Assembly: GCF_047730165.1 (NCBI RefSeq)
Contig: NZ_CP159834.1
Span: 1,860,001 to 1,924,000 of the forward strand
Length of the DNA: 64,000 nt
Reading direction: 5' to 3'
Source of the DNA: Patiriisocius sp047730165
GTDB taxonomy: Bacteria; Bacteroidota; Bacteroidia; Flavobacteriales; Flavobacteriaceae
The translations under genes and the position numbers were made by a program. The notes below the pieces were generated by a model that was given only the letters and a program-made list of their open reading frames with translations, did no database searches and was not told the origin of the DNA. Shown here piece by piece: positions 43,238 to 51,349 of this stretch. Position 1 is the stretch's first letter; each line of letters opens with the position of its first letter.

Positions 43238-43261
43238 AAAAGTTCTCTTAGGAGGACTTTT
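43238..43261 (+). terminator. Rho-independent terminator
   Basis: Stem AAAAGTTCTC / GAGGACTTTT with one G-T pair, loop TTAG, then TTTC. Confidence 0.75.
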
Positions 43262-43366
43262 TTCATTTTAGTACTATTCTAAAACATAGATTCAATATCT
43301 TAAGATTTGAATTTTTAATTATTATGATTTAACTACTACGTGGGCAAGCTCCAAGTGGTAGTTTAT

Positions 43367-43374
43367 TACCTTTG
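43367..43374 (+). promoter_or_regulatory. -7 box upstream of mnmA
   Basis: TACCTTTG ends 6 bp before the ATG of mnmA; a very short leader is implied. Confidence 0.55.
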
Positions 43375-43380
43375 TAAACT

Positions 43381-44583
43381 ATGAAGAATAAAAGGGTTGT
43401 TGTTGGGTTAAGCGGAGGCGTAGACTCCAGTGTGGCCGCCTATCTTTTAAAAGAGCAGGGCTATGAAGTCATTGGTCTTTTTATGAAGAACTGGCACGAT
43501 GACTCTGTGACTATAAGTGATGACTGCCCTTGGCTAGATGATAGTAATGACGCCATGTTAGTGGCGCAGGCGCTGGATATTCCGTTTCAAACTGTAGATT
43601 TAAGTGTAGAATACAAGGAGAAAATTGTAGACTACATGTTTAGAGAATATGAGATGGGGCGCACGCCTAATCCAGATGTGCTTTGTAACCGCGAGATCAA
43701 GTTTGATGTATTCTTAAAGATCGCCTTAACCTTAGGAGCAGATTTTGTCGCGACGGGTCATTATTGTCGAAAGGGGATTACTTCAGAAACGTCATCAGAT
43801 GAAACACCTGTTTACCAATTACTATCTGGTAAAGATCCTAATAAAGACCAAAGCTACTTTTTGTGCCAGTTATCGCAGGAGCAGTTATCAAAGACTTTAT
43901 TTCCTATTGGCGAATTATTAAAACCAGAAGTTCGCAGGATTGCGATGGAGCAAAACCTGGTGACTGCAGAAAAACGAGATTCACAAGGGCTCTGTTTTAT
44001 AGGAAAAGTGAGATTGCCAGAATTTTTACAACAAAAACTCGCACCTAAAGAGGGGGCAATTATTGAAATTTCCGAAGACAGTGCATTGTATAAAAAAGAA
44101 CCAGTTTCTTTTTCTTCTGAAACGCAAGAGCTTGAATATTTGTCTTCTAAACAAACCTATAGTATTTCAGAAGGGCAAAAAGTAGGGATGCATCAAGGTG
44201 CTCATTATTTTACCAAGGGGCAGCGCAAAGGGCTGGCAGTAGGTGGGACTAAAGAAGCACTTTTTGTGATCGACACAGATGTCAACGAAAATGTGGTCTA
44301 CACGGGTCAGGGAAAATCACATCCAGGATTATATAGACGCGGCTTGTTTATACAGGCAAATGAGATTCATTGGGTACGTGAGGATATGGCCATTGGAGTA
44401 GGAGAAAAGATGGCGGTTGAAGCAAGAATACGATATAGACAGCCGCTTGAGAAAGCAACCCTGCATCGGGTAGAAAATGGATTGTATGTTATCTTTAAGA
44501 ATGCTCAGTCTGCAATTGCAGCGGGGCAATTTGCCGCTTGGTATCTTGGAGATGAGTTAATAGGAAGCGGAGTAATTAGTTAA
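43381..44583 (+). CDS. mnmA: tRNA-specific 2-thiouridylase
   Basis: 400 residues. PP-loop GLSGGVDSSVAAYLL (9-23) activates U34 with ATP; catalytic cysteines lie in NPDVLCNREIKF and SQGLCFIGK. ATGHYCR and KDQSYFL are family landmarks. A short extra segment SVTISDDCPWLDDSNDA near residue 42 is a Bacteroidota feature of this enzyme. It places sulfur at position 2 of wobble uridine in tRNA-Lys, -Glu and -Gln. The subtilisin gene begins 10 bp downstream. Confidence 0.96.
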   Translation: MKNKRVVVGLSGGVDSSVAAYLLKEQGYEVIGLFMKNWHDDSVTISDDCPWLDDSNDAMLVAQALDIPFQTVDLSVEYKEKIVDYMFREYEMGRTPNPDVLCNREIKFDVFLKIALTLGADFVATGHYCRKGITSETSSDETPVYQLLSGKDPNKDQSYFLCQLSQEQLSKTLFPIGELLKPEVRRIAMEQNLVTAEKRDSQGLCFIGKVRLPEFLQQKLAPKEGAIIEISEDSALYKKEPVSFSSETQELEYLSSKQTYSISEGQKVGMHQGAHYFTKGQRKGLAVGGTKEALFVIDTDVNENVVYTGQGKSHPGLYRRGLFIQANEIHWVREDMAIGVGEKMAVEARIRYRQPLEKATLHRVENGLYVIFKNAQSAIAAGQFAAWYLGDELIGSGVIS

Positions 44584-44593
44584 ATTAAATACT

Positions 44594-46216
44594 ATGAAAA
44601 AATTAGTGTTATTATTAGTTGCCGTGTTAGCGGTGCAGACGGGATGGGCGCAACAAGATGCTTTAGTGTTTTTTGAGAGTAAAGCCGGCGTGGCAGAAGC
44701 ATTGGCAAATCCATCCACCATATTAACACAAGTATCTCTAGATCGAAAAGCGATGCACAACGTTGCTATTGATGAAAGAGACGTACCTGTAGATGAGAAT
44801 AACATAAGCTTGTTAAAGGCAGAAACTGGAATCACAGTGCACGCAAAATCTAAGTGGATGAATGCTGCTTACGTAAGAGGAACCCAGACGGGCATTGAAG
44901 ACCTTGTGAGTACTGAGTATGTGGCGTCTGTTGAGTTTATGGATAAATCATTAAATTTTGCACCTACTTCGCCGTCAACGTTTAATGATAAATTTGAGTT
45001 TGAAAATAATTTAGTGAGCACGGTGTACAACTACGGTGATGCTACAAATCAAACAGAAATGATTCATATCGATTTTGTACACGAACAAGATTTTACGGGT
45101 GATGGAATGATAATCGCGGTAATGGACAGTGGTTTTCCTAATGTGTTTACAAATCCTGCTTTTAGTCACGTTGTAGACGATAATCGATTTTTAGGCACCT
45201 ATGATTTTGCTTTAAGACAAACAAATGTAGATGGAACGGGTTCACATGGAGCGAGAACATTGAGTGATATAGGTGCCATTGTAGAAAACGAGTTTGTAGG
45301 GACGGCACCAGACGCTTCGTTTTATTTATTTAGAACAGAATTTGGACCATCAGAAAATCCAGTAGAAGAAGCTTGGTGGGTAGAAGCATTAGAAAGAGCT
45401 GATAGTCTGGGGGTAGATGTTGTCAATACCTCTTTAGGATATCAGGATTATGATAATGCTGCCTATGATCATTCATATGAAGATTTAGATGGTCAAACGA
45501 CTATTGGATCTCGAGGAGCAAATTTAGCTTTTGACAAGGGGATGGTTTTAGTAACTTCTGGTGGAAACGATGGGAATGGTTTTGGTACAGTTGCCTCTCC
45601 AGCAGATGCTCCCGGAGTGTTAAGCATTGGTGCTGTTGACAGTGACGGTAACTATGCCTCTTTTAGCTCTAGGGGTCCAACGGTAGATGGTCGCATCAAA
45701 CCAGATGTGATGGCGCAAGGAGCGAGTGCGGCTGTGGTAAGTGAAAACGGAAACGTCACTACGAATAGCGGAACCTCTTTTAGTAGTCCAATAATTGCTG
45801 GCGCTGTAGCGAGTTTATGGCAGTCTCGTCCAGGGACACCTAATGGGCAACTCATGCAAATAATAAGAGAATCTGCGCACTTGTTTGACAACCCTACAGA
45901 TGAAATGGGTTATGGAATTCCAAATTTTGAAAGTGCATACCAAGCACTGCAGGTCTTGTCTGTAGAAGATGCATTGTTAGAAATAAACTTCGCTATTTAT
46001 CCAAATCCAGTTGGCGATGTAATGAATGTGTCTTTCCCAAAGCATATAGCGCAGGCTACGCTAAGGCTTTATAATATATTGGGCTCAAAGGTGCTGGAGC
46101 AAAAAATTTCAGTAACCACAAATAGCATTGAAGTTTCAGATTTAAAGTCTGGGGTGTATTTAGCGAGTATTTCAGCAGAAGGGAAAACGAATAGTTTTAA
46201 AGTTATAAAAGAGTAA
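44594..46216 (+). CDS. Type IX-secreted subtilisin-like protease
   Basis: 540 residues. Signal peptide (1-20), inhibitor-like propeptide (about 25-125), S8 catalytic domain with Asp178 (AVMDSG), His218 (GSHGAR) and Ser395 (GTSFSSP), and a C-terminal type A sorting domain (about 462-540, starting INFAIYPNPVGD and ending KVIKE) that directs export by the type IX system. It is a surface or secreted protease. The stop overlaps the next start (TAATG), so the nitronate-monooxygenase-like gene is coupled to it without a clear functional reason. Confidence 0.93.
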   Translation: MKKLVLLLVAVLAVQTGWAQQDALVFFESKAGVAEALANPSTILTQVSLDRKAMHNVAIDERDVPVDENNISLLKAETGITVHAKSKWMNAAYVRGTQTGIEDLVSTEYVASVEFMDKSLNFAPTSPSTFNDKFEFENNLVSTVYNYGDATNQTEMIHIDFVHEQDFTGDGMIIAVMDSGFPNVFTNPAFSHVVDDNRFLGTYDFALRQTNVDGTGSHGARTLSDIGAIVENEFVGTAPDASFYLFRTEFGPSENPVEEAWWVEALERADSLGVDVVNTSLGYQDYDNAAYDHSYEDLDGQTTIGSRGANLAFDKGMVLVTSGGNDGNGFGTVASPADAPGVLSIGAVDSDGNYASFSSRGPTVDGRIKPDVMAQGASAAVVSENGNVTTNSGTSFSSPIIAGAVASLWQSRPGTPNGQLMQIIRESAHLFDNPTDEMGYGIPNFESAYQALQVLSVEDALLEINFAIYPNPVGDVMNVSFPKHIAQATLRLYNILGSKVLEQKISVTTNSIEVSDLKSGVYLASISAEGKTNSFKVIKE

Positions 46217-47154
46217 TGCAAAATAAGATTACGAAACTTTTTGGTATAGAATATCCGCTTATTCAAGCAGGAATGATCTGGAACAGTGGTTGGCGTTTGG
46301 CCAGTGCTGTAAGTAATGCAGGAGGTTTAGGTTTGCTAGGCGCAGGCTCTATGTATCCAGAGGTGTTAAGAGAACATATATTGAAATGCCAAGCTGCGAC
46401 AGATAAACCATTTGGTGTAAACGTGCCTATGCTATATCCTAACATAGAAGAAATAATACAGCTCATCATTGAGCTAGACGTCAAGATTGTCTTTACATCT
46501 GCAGGGAACCCAAAAACGCATACACAAAGATTAAAGGAACACGGTATTATCGTGGTCCACGTAGTCAGTAGTGTCAAGTTTGCATTGAAGGCGCAAGAGG
46601 CAGGAGTAGATGCGGTTGTGGCAGAAGGCTTTGAAGCAGGTGGGCATAATGGACGTGATGAGACCACTACATTTACCTTAATCCCAATGGTGAAAGAAGC
46701 AATAGCTATTCCGTTAATTGCTGCAGGAGGGATTGCAACAGGAAGAGGAATGCTGGCTGCAATGATTCTTGGCGCAGATGCGGTGCAAGTAGGAAGTAGG
46801 TTTGTTACTAGTGAAGAATCGAGCGCACATAGGGCTTTTAAAGACCTTGTAGTAAGTGCTAAAGAGGGAGATACCTTATTAACTTTAAAAGAATTAGCCC
46901 CCGTACGTTTATTGAAAAATAAATTCTTTGATGATGTGATGGAGCTCTATACAAAGAATCCAAGCAAAGAAGAACTTATAGAATTATTAGGAAGAGCAAG
47001 AGCAAAAAAAGGAATGTTTGAAGGGGACCTTGTTGAAGGAGAACTGGAAATAGGACAAATCGCTGGGCTTATTCACGATATTAAACCGGCTGCCGCAATA
47101 GTTGAAGAGATTATAGCTGAGTTTGAATCTTTGAATGGGAAGAAGATATACTAG
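46216..47154 (+). CDS. Nitronate monooxygenase-family flavoprotein
   Basis: 312 residues, FMN TIM barrel. FMN-binding parts: PLIQAGMIWNSGWRLASAVSNAGGLGLLGAG (about 13-43), VAEGFEAGGHNGRDETTTF (about 135-153) with the active-site His, and IAAGGIATGRGMLAAMILGADAVQVGSRF (about 165-193). Members oxidise nitronates or reduce enoyl substrates (FabK-like); the exact reaction is open. It overlaps the protease stop by one base. Confidence 0.88.
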   Translation: MQNKITKLFGIEYPLIQAGMIWNSGWRLASAVSNAGGLGLLGAGSMYPEVLREHILKCQAATDKPFGVNVPMLYPNIEEIIQLIIELDVKIVFTSAGNPKTHTQRLKEHGIIVVHVVSSVKFALKAQEAGVDAVVAEGFEAGGHNGRDETTTFTLIPMVKEAIAIPLIAAGGIATGRGMLAAMILGADAVQVGSRFVTSEESSAHRAFKDLVVSAKEGDTLLTLKELAPVRLLKNKFFDDVMELYTKNPSKEELIELLGRARAKKGMFEGDLVEGELEIGQIAGLIHDIKPAAAIVEEIIAEFESLNGKKIY

Positions 47155-47207
47155 TGTATCAATGCACTTTGTGAAACAATCTATGCCAGAAAAACCACTT
47201 CTTAAAG

Positions 47208-47215
47208 TATCTTTG
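47208..47215 (+). promoter_or_regulatory. -7 box upstream of DUF1456 gene
   Basis: TATCTTTG, 14 bp before the ATG. Confidence 0.55.
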
Positions 47216-47229
47216 AAAAAAACGACCCT

Positions 47230-47472
47230 ATGCCTTTAAATAATAACGATATATTTAAAAAACTAAGAGTTGCACACAAGCTGCGCGACGATGATATTAT
47301 AAAGATTCTTACATTGGTAGAATTTAATGTCACTAAAAGCGAACTCAATGCCTTTTTCAGAAATGAAACGCATCCTAAGTATATGGAAGTGGGCGATCAG
47401 ATTCTTCGTAATTTTCTCAATGGGCTTATCGTCCACTTAAGAGGACCCATGCCTCCTAAGAAAAAAGACTAA
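47230..47472 (+). CDS. DUF1456 (YehS-like) small protein
   Basis: 80 residues forming one DUF1456 unit (NNNDIFKKLRVAHKLRDDDIIKIL, LNAFFRNETHPKYMEVGDQILRNFLNGLI). YehS of enterobacteria has two such units, while this protein has one. The function is unknown; the fold is a small helical domain. Own promoter box upstream, and another promoter follows for the PPIase gene. Confidence 0.85.
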   Translation: MPLNNNDIFKKLRVAHKLRDDDIIKILTLVEFNVTKSELNAFFRNETHPKYMEVGDQILRNFLNGLIVHLRGPMPPKKKD

Positions 47473-47475
47473 GCG

Positions 47476-47506
47476 TTGTACAATGCAGTCTTATAACGTA
47501 TCTTTG
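47476..47506 (+). promoter_or_regulatory. Promoter of the PPIase gene
   Basis: TTG (47476-47478), 20-bp spacer, TATCTTTG (47499-47506): a full Bacteroidota promoter. Confidence 0.8.
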
Positions 47507-47527
47507 CAAAAATTTTAAAACTGAAAC

Positions 47528-48463
47528 ATGCAAGACGGAATATACGTTAAGATCACAACAGAAAAAGGAGAAATCCTTGGTCAACTTCATTACAAGAGAA
47601 CGCCAGGAACAGTTGCAAACTTTGTAGCCCTAGCGGAAGGTAATTTAGAAAACAAAGCAAAACCACAAGGAACACCATATTACGATGGATTAACATTTCA
47701 TCGTGTGATTCCAAATTTCATGGTACAAGGTGGTGATCCAGACGGAACAGGTGCTGGTGGCCCAGGGTATAATTTTGATGACGAATTTCACCCAGAATTA
47801 AAGCACGACACCCCAGGAATCTTCTCTATGGCAAACTCAGGACCAGCAACTAACGGTTCTCAGTTTTTTATCACACACGTACCTACAGATTGGTTAGATG
47901 GTAAGCATACCGTATTTGGTAAAGTGATAGAAGGTATGGATGTTGTAAATGATGTAGCACAAGGGAATACCATCCAGAAGATGGAAATCATTCGTGAAGG
48001 CGATGATGCAAAAGCATTTAATGCGGTAGAAACTTTCAGGAAATTTAGCGGTGCTAAAGCAGAAAGAGAAGCAGCAGCAAGCAAAGAACAAGAAGCGTCT
48101 ATGGCAGAACTTGTTGTTGGTTTTGATAAAACAGAAAGCGGACTTTACCACAAAATTATTCAAAAAGGAGATGGCCCTAAGCCAGCATCTGGAAATACGG
48201 TATCTGTTCACTATAAAGGAATGTTACCTGACGGGACTACATTTGATTCTTCATACAAAAGAGGAGACCCAATTGAGTTTCCAGTGGGAATGGGACACGT
48301 TATTGCAGGTTGGGATGAAGGAATCTTAATGCTCAATAAAGGAGATAAAGCACGTTTTGTAATCCCAAGTGAATTAGGATACGGAGCACAAGGAGCTGGA
48401 GGAGTAATACCACCAAACGCTACTTTAGTTTTTGATGTTGAACTTATGGACATCAAAAGTTAA
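47528..48463 (+). CDS. Dual-family prolyl isomerase: cyclophilin-FKBP fusion
   Basis: 311 residues with two unrelated peptidyl-prolyl isomerase folds. Residues 1-155 are a cyclophilin (FHRVIPNFMVQGGDP, FSMANSGPATNGSQFFITHVPTDWLDGKHTVFGKV). After a helical linker (155-200) residues 205-311 are an FKBP (VSVHYKGMLPDGTTFDSSY, FPVGMGHVIAGWDEGI, YGAQGAGGVIPPNATLVFDVELM). This cyclophilin-first arrangement is known from Flavobacterium as a dual-family immunophilin. No signal peptide, so it folds cytoplasmic proteins. Strong promoter before, strong terminator after. Confidence 0.95.
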   Translation: MQDGIYVKITTEKGEILGQLHYKRTPGTVANFVALAEGNLENKAKPQGTPYYDGLTFHRVIPNFMVQGGDPDGTGAGGPGYNFDDEFHPELKHDTPGIFSMANSGPATNGSQFFITHVPTDWLDGKHTVFGKVIEGMDVVNDVAQGNTIQKMEIIREGDDAKAFNAVETFRKFSGAKAEREAAASKEQEASMAELVVGFDKTESGLYHKIIQKGDGPKPASGNTVSVHYKGMLPDGTTFDSSYKRGDPIEFPVGMGHVIAGWDEGILMLNKGDKARFVIPSELGYGAQGAGGVIPPNATLVFDVELMDIKS

Positions 48464-48486
48464 TAACCCTGTTACAATTTATACTG

Positions 48487-48517
48487 AAAAACGCTCCTAT
48501 TTGATAGGAGCGTTTTT
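48487..48517 (+). terminator. Rho-independent terminator
   Basis: Perfect 14-bp stem AAAAACGCTCCTAT / ATAGGAGCGTTTTT, loop TTG. Confidence 0.92.
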
Positions 48518-48558
48518 TATTTTTAAACTGTTTTCCATTTGATAATATTTCAGAAGCT

Positions 48559-49074
48559 ATGAGCAAACCACAATTTCCTATAGGACCCTTAAAAATTCCA
48601 GCCACCATCTCAAGAGATGACCTTGATAAAGCGATACAGGTTTTAAAAGTTTTCCCCACACAACTGAAACTATATACTCAAGCCCTAGCTAATGCGTAAT
48701 TAGAGATGCCTTATCGAGACGGAAGCTGGACGATTCGACAATTAGTGCATCATATAGCAGATTCTCATAACCATTGCTATAATCGTCTCCGTTGGACGCT
48801 CTCAGAAAACACGCCCCTGATTAAAGCGTATGATCAAAATGCGTATGCAATACTGGAAGACTATACGACGATGCCCATTGCTTGGAGTCTCAATCACATT
48901 GAAGTACTACATCAAAAATTGACGTATATTTTTGACAGCTTAAAAAAAGAGGATTGGAAAAGGGCGTATATCCATCCAGAAACCAACAGTGAAGTAAGCC
49001 TTTCAGAGATGGCATTAACCTATGCTTGGCATAGTATGCATCATTTAGCACATATTAAAAATGGGATAGCGTAG
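48559..49074 (+). pseudogene. DinB/YfiT-type putative bacillithiol transferase, interrupted by one stop
   Basis: From an ATG at 48559 the frame reads MSKPQFPIGPLKIPATISRD... to ALANA, meets TAA at 48697-48699, and goes on in the same frame with LEMPYRDGSWTIRQLVHHIADSH to a natural end at 49074. In the YfiT/BstA family this place reads like LxxAQLxxPYRxGGWTxRQVVHH, so TAA probably replaces CAA (Gln). Metal ligands of the DinB fold (VHHIADSH; WHSMHHLAH) are intact. The coding sense is otherwise clean, so the mutation is recent, a sequencing error, or tolerated through restart at ATG 48706 (122 residues). Confidence 0.8.
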
Positions 49075-49099
49075 CTAAGTTGAGGGGGCTAAAGCGTGG

Positions 49100-49654
49100 T
49101 TATTTCCACTTAATGTTGCAACCTATACTTGGTTTTTGATCTTTAAGTTGCGACGTGTTGTTTAGAATTCTGTCCATCGCTTCGCGCAGATCTCTTCCAT
49201 TTACTGGAATTCCATTACCAGGACGGGAGTTGTCTAATTGCCCTCTATATACAAGCTTTAACTCTTCGTCAAAGAGATAAAAGTCTGGAGTACACGCGGC
49301 ATCGTATGCTTTTGCTACTTCTTGAGTTTCGTCAAATAAATAAGGGAAAGCATAGTTTTCTTCACGTGCTACCTGCCACATTTTTTCTGGTCCATCATCT
49401 GGGTATGCTATGGCGTCATTGCTGCTAATGGCAACAAAACCAAAACCAGTAACGCGATAATCATTACACAAACGTACCAGCTCTTCATTTACATGTTTCA
49501 CAAAAGGACAATGATTACAGATAAACATAATCACCGTTCCTTTTTTACCTTGAATGCTCGATAAGGACTCAGGATTCTTAGTCACTGCATCGATTAAAGT
49601 AAAATCTGGAGCTTGCGTTCCTAGTGGTAACATAGAAGAAGGTGTACGTGACAT
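49100..49654 (-). CDS. Thioredoxin-fold (AhpC/TSA-like) protein
   Basis: 184 residues. The thioredoxin fold carries a CNHC active-site pair at 46-49 within VIMFICNHCPFVKHV, followed by FVAISSNDAIAYPDDGPE and the cis-Pro-like TPDFYLFD. No signal peptide, so it is cytoplasmic. This 'thioredoxin family protein' group is widespread and its substrates are not known; the CxxC form suggests a disulfide reductase rather than a peroxidase. It diverges from csaA. Confidence 0.88.
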   Translation of the reverse strand: MSRTPSSMLPLGTQAPDFTLIDAVTKNPESLSSIQGKKGTVIMFICNHCPFVKHVNEELVRLCNDYRVTGFGFVAISSNDAIAYPDDGPEKMWQVAREENYAFPYLFDETQEVAKAYDAACTPDFYLFDEELKLVYRGQLDNSRPGNGIPVNGRDLREAMDRILNNTSQLKDQKPSIGCNIKWK

Positions 49655-49731
49655 ATGTTTTGAAGTATTAAGATTGAAGATGCTAACAGATATGTCGCAA
49701 ATGTGCTACTTTAGTTACAAATTTACAATCT

Positions 49732-50064
49732 ATGGAGATTAACTGGAACGAATTTACGAAAATAGATATGCGTGTAGGAACGATTATAGAAGTGAATAAT
49801 TTTCCAGAAGCACGAAATCCCGCCTATCAGCTTCATATTGACTTCGGAAATGTGCTAGGCATTAAAAAGACCTCAGCACAAGTAACTGCCCTTTATAAGA
49901 AAGAAGAATTAATGGGCCGCCAAATCGTCGCTGTTGTAAATTTTCCGAAGAAACAAATCGCCTCTTTTATGAGTGAATGCCTCGTATTAGGAGCAGTAGA
50001 TGGTAAAGATGTCACCCTGTTGCATCCTGGGTTGCAGGTGGAGAATGGGTTGAAGGTTTCTTAG
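49732..50064 (+). CDS. csaA: CsaA-type tRNA-binding/chaperone protein
   Basis: 110 residues, the normal length. The single EMAP/OB domain is clear: FTKIDMRVGTIIEVNNFPEARNPAYQLHIDFG (7-38), KTSAQVTALY and VVNFPKKQIASFMSECLVLGA. CsaA dimers bind tRNA and have chaperone activity; in Bacillus they support export. The physiological role in Bacteroidota is not established. Confidence 0.92.
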   Translation: MEINWNEFTKIDMRVGTIIEVNNFPEARNPAYQLHIDFGNVLGIKKTSAQVTALYKKEELMGRQIVAVVNFPKKQIASFMSECLVLGAVDGKDVTLLHPGLQVENGLKVS

Positions 50065-50103
50065 TGTATCTAGATGAATTCAAAATTCATCCCCACGTCA
50101 CAC

Positions 50104-50120
50104 GGAGCGCAGTCGAAGTA
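50104..50120. repeat. Dispersed short element (GGAGCGCAGTCGAAGTA)
   Basis: This motif and its complement are familiar as repeated intergenic sequence in flavobacterial genomes. One copy seen here, just before the terminator at 50153. Confidence 0.45.
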
Positions 50121-50152
50121 CCAAGACTGAACGTAGTTGAATAGTAAAATAA

Positions 50153-50184
50153 AAAAAGGCGTCCAAGATAACGGACGCCTTTTT
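50153..50184. terminator. Bidirectional terminator
   Basis: Stem AAAAAGGCGTCC / GGACGCCTTTTT, 8-nt loop, between convergent csaA and the M28 gene. Confidence 0.88.
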
Positions 50185-50203
50185 CTGTATAAGTATTTGT
50201 AGA

Positions 50204-51220
50204 CTACAACTTATCTGCCGTAATTCTAACCTCACGATTCGATAGTTCCCAAGCGGTGTGAAAAATAAGTCGTGTTCTTTTTTCCATAAGCTCGTACTCA
50301 ATTTTGTCTGGTGTGTCAGAGATTTTATGGTAATCTGCGTGTACGCCATTAAAATAAAAGATCACAGGAATATCGTTTTTAGCAAAGTTATAATGATCAC
50401 TTCTATAATAGAAACGATTAGGATCGTTTTCATCATTAAACTTGTAATCTAATTCTAAGTCACTGCTGTATTTTGCTGCTACGGCTTCAGATACATCATG
50501 AAGTTCTTGGCTTAGCTTGTCACTCCCTATTAAGTAAATGTAATTAGGCGTATCCGCTTTGTCAGGGTCTATACGTCCTATCATATCTGTGTTTAAGTTA
50601 GCTACCGTGTTTGCTAAAGGGAATAGTGGGTTGTCTGTATAATAAGCAGAACCGTATAAACCTAACTCTTCTCCAGTAACGTGTAGGAACAAGATAGAAC
50701 GTTTAGGTCCTTTTCCATCTTTCACTGCTTGTTGGAAAGCCTCTGCCATCTCAAGTAACGCTACGGTACCAGAACCATCGTCATCAGCACCATTAAAAAC
50801 GTTTCCTTCATCATCCATCCCTACGTGGTCTAAATGGGCAGATAGTATGATCAATTCATCAGGAAATTCGCTTCCTTCAATATAGGCAACTATGTTTTCA
50901 GAATCTTTTGCATCTTTTACTCTTTTAAAGTAAGAGGCAGGTACTGGTTGATAATAATTTAAGTCTTCTATTGGTGAAGGAATATTTTGGTCTTGATAGA
51001 AATTACGAAGATATTCCGCTGCCATTTTTTGCCCTTTACTTCCAGTCATTCTTCCCTCCATAGCATCACCTGCATAAATGTACAAATGCTTTTTTAGGTC
51101 TTTTGCTGTAATAGAACTAGCATATTTTTCAGAAACATCTCCTGTTTCCTGACTATTGGTTTTTGTTGCATTACAAGCATTCAATACTACTGCAATGGTA
51201 ATAAGTGTTATGTATTTCAT
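50204..51220 (-). CDS. M28-family peptidase lipoprotein
   Basis: 338 residues with a lipoprotein signal (Cys at about 16, VLNAC). The M28 di-zinc site is present: SAHLDHVGMD (His/Asp), NGADDDGSGTVALLEMAEAF (bridging Asp), VTGEELGLYGS (catalytic and ligand Glu), LNTDMIG (Asp) and SDHYNF (His). It is an envelope aminopeptidase for peptides. Ends 20 bp before a shared terminator. Confidence 0.93.
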   Translation of the reverse strand: MKYITLITIAVVLNACNATKTNSQETGDVSEKYASSITAKDLKKHLYIYAGDAMEGRMTGSKGQKMAAEYLRNFYQDQNIPSPIEDLNYYQPVPASYFKRVKDAKDSENIVAYIEGSEFPDELIILSAHLDHVGMDDEGNVFNGADDDGSGTVALLEMAEAFQQAVKDGKGPKRSILFLHVTGEELGLYGSAYYTDNPLFPLANTVANLNTDMIGRIDPDKADTPNYIYLIGSDKLSQELHDVSEAVAAKYSSDLELDYKFNDENDPNRFYYRSDHYNFAKNDIPVIFYFNGVHADYHKISDTPDKIEYELMEKRTRLIFHTAWELSNREVRITADKL

Positions 51221-51324
51221 TGTTTTAAAATTTCAGAAGGTAAATATACAAAGTCTTTAAAGTCAAGAACTCATTTTTATAAATTAATTATGAAGGCTTC
51301 TAATGCCTAAAAACAAGCATTTAG

Positions 51325-51332
51325 TATCTTTG
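51325..51332 (+). promoter_or_regulatory. -7 box upstream of the CstB-like gene
   Basis: TATCTTTG, 17 bp before the ATG. Confidence 0.6.
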
Positions 51333-51349
51333 TTAAAATTTATTTTACG

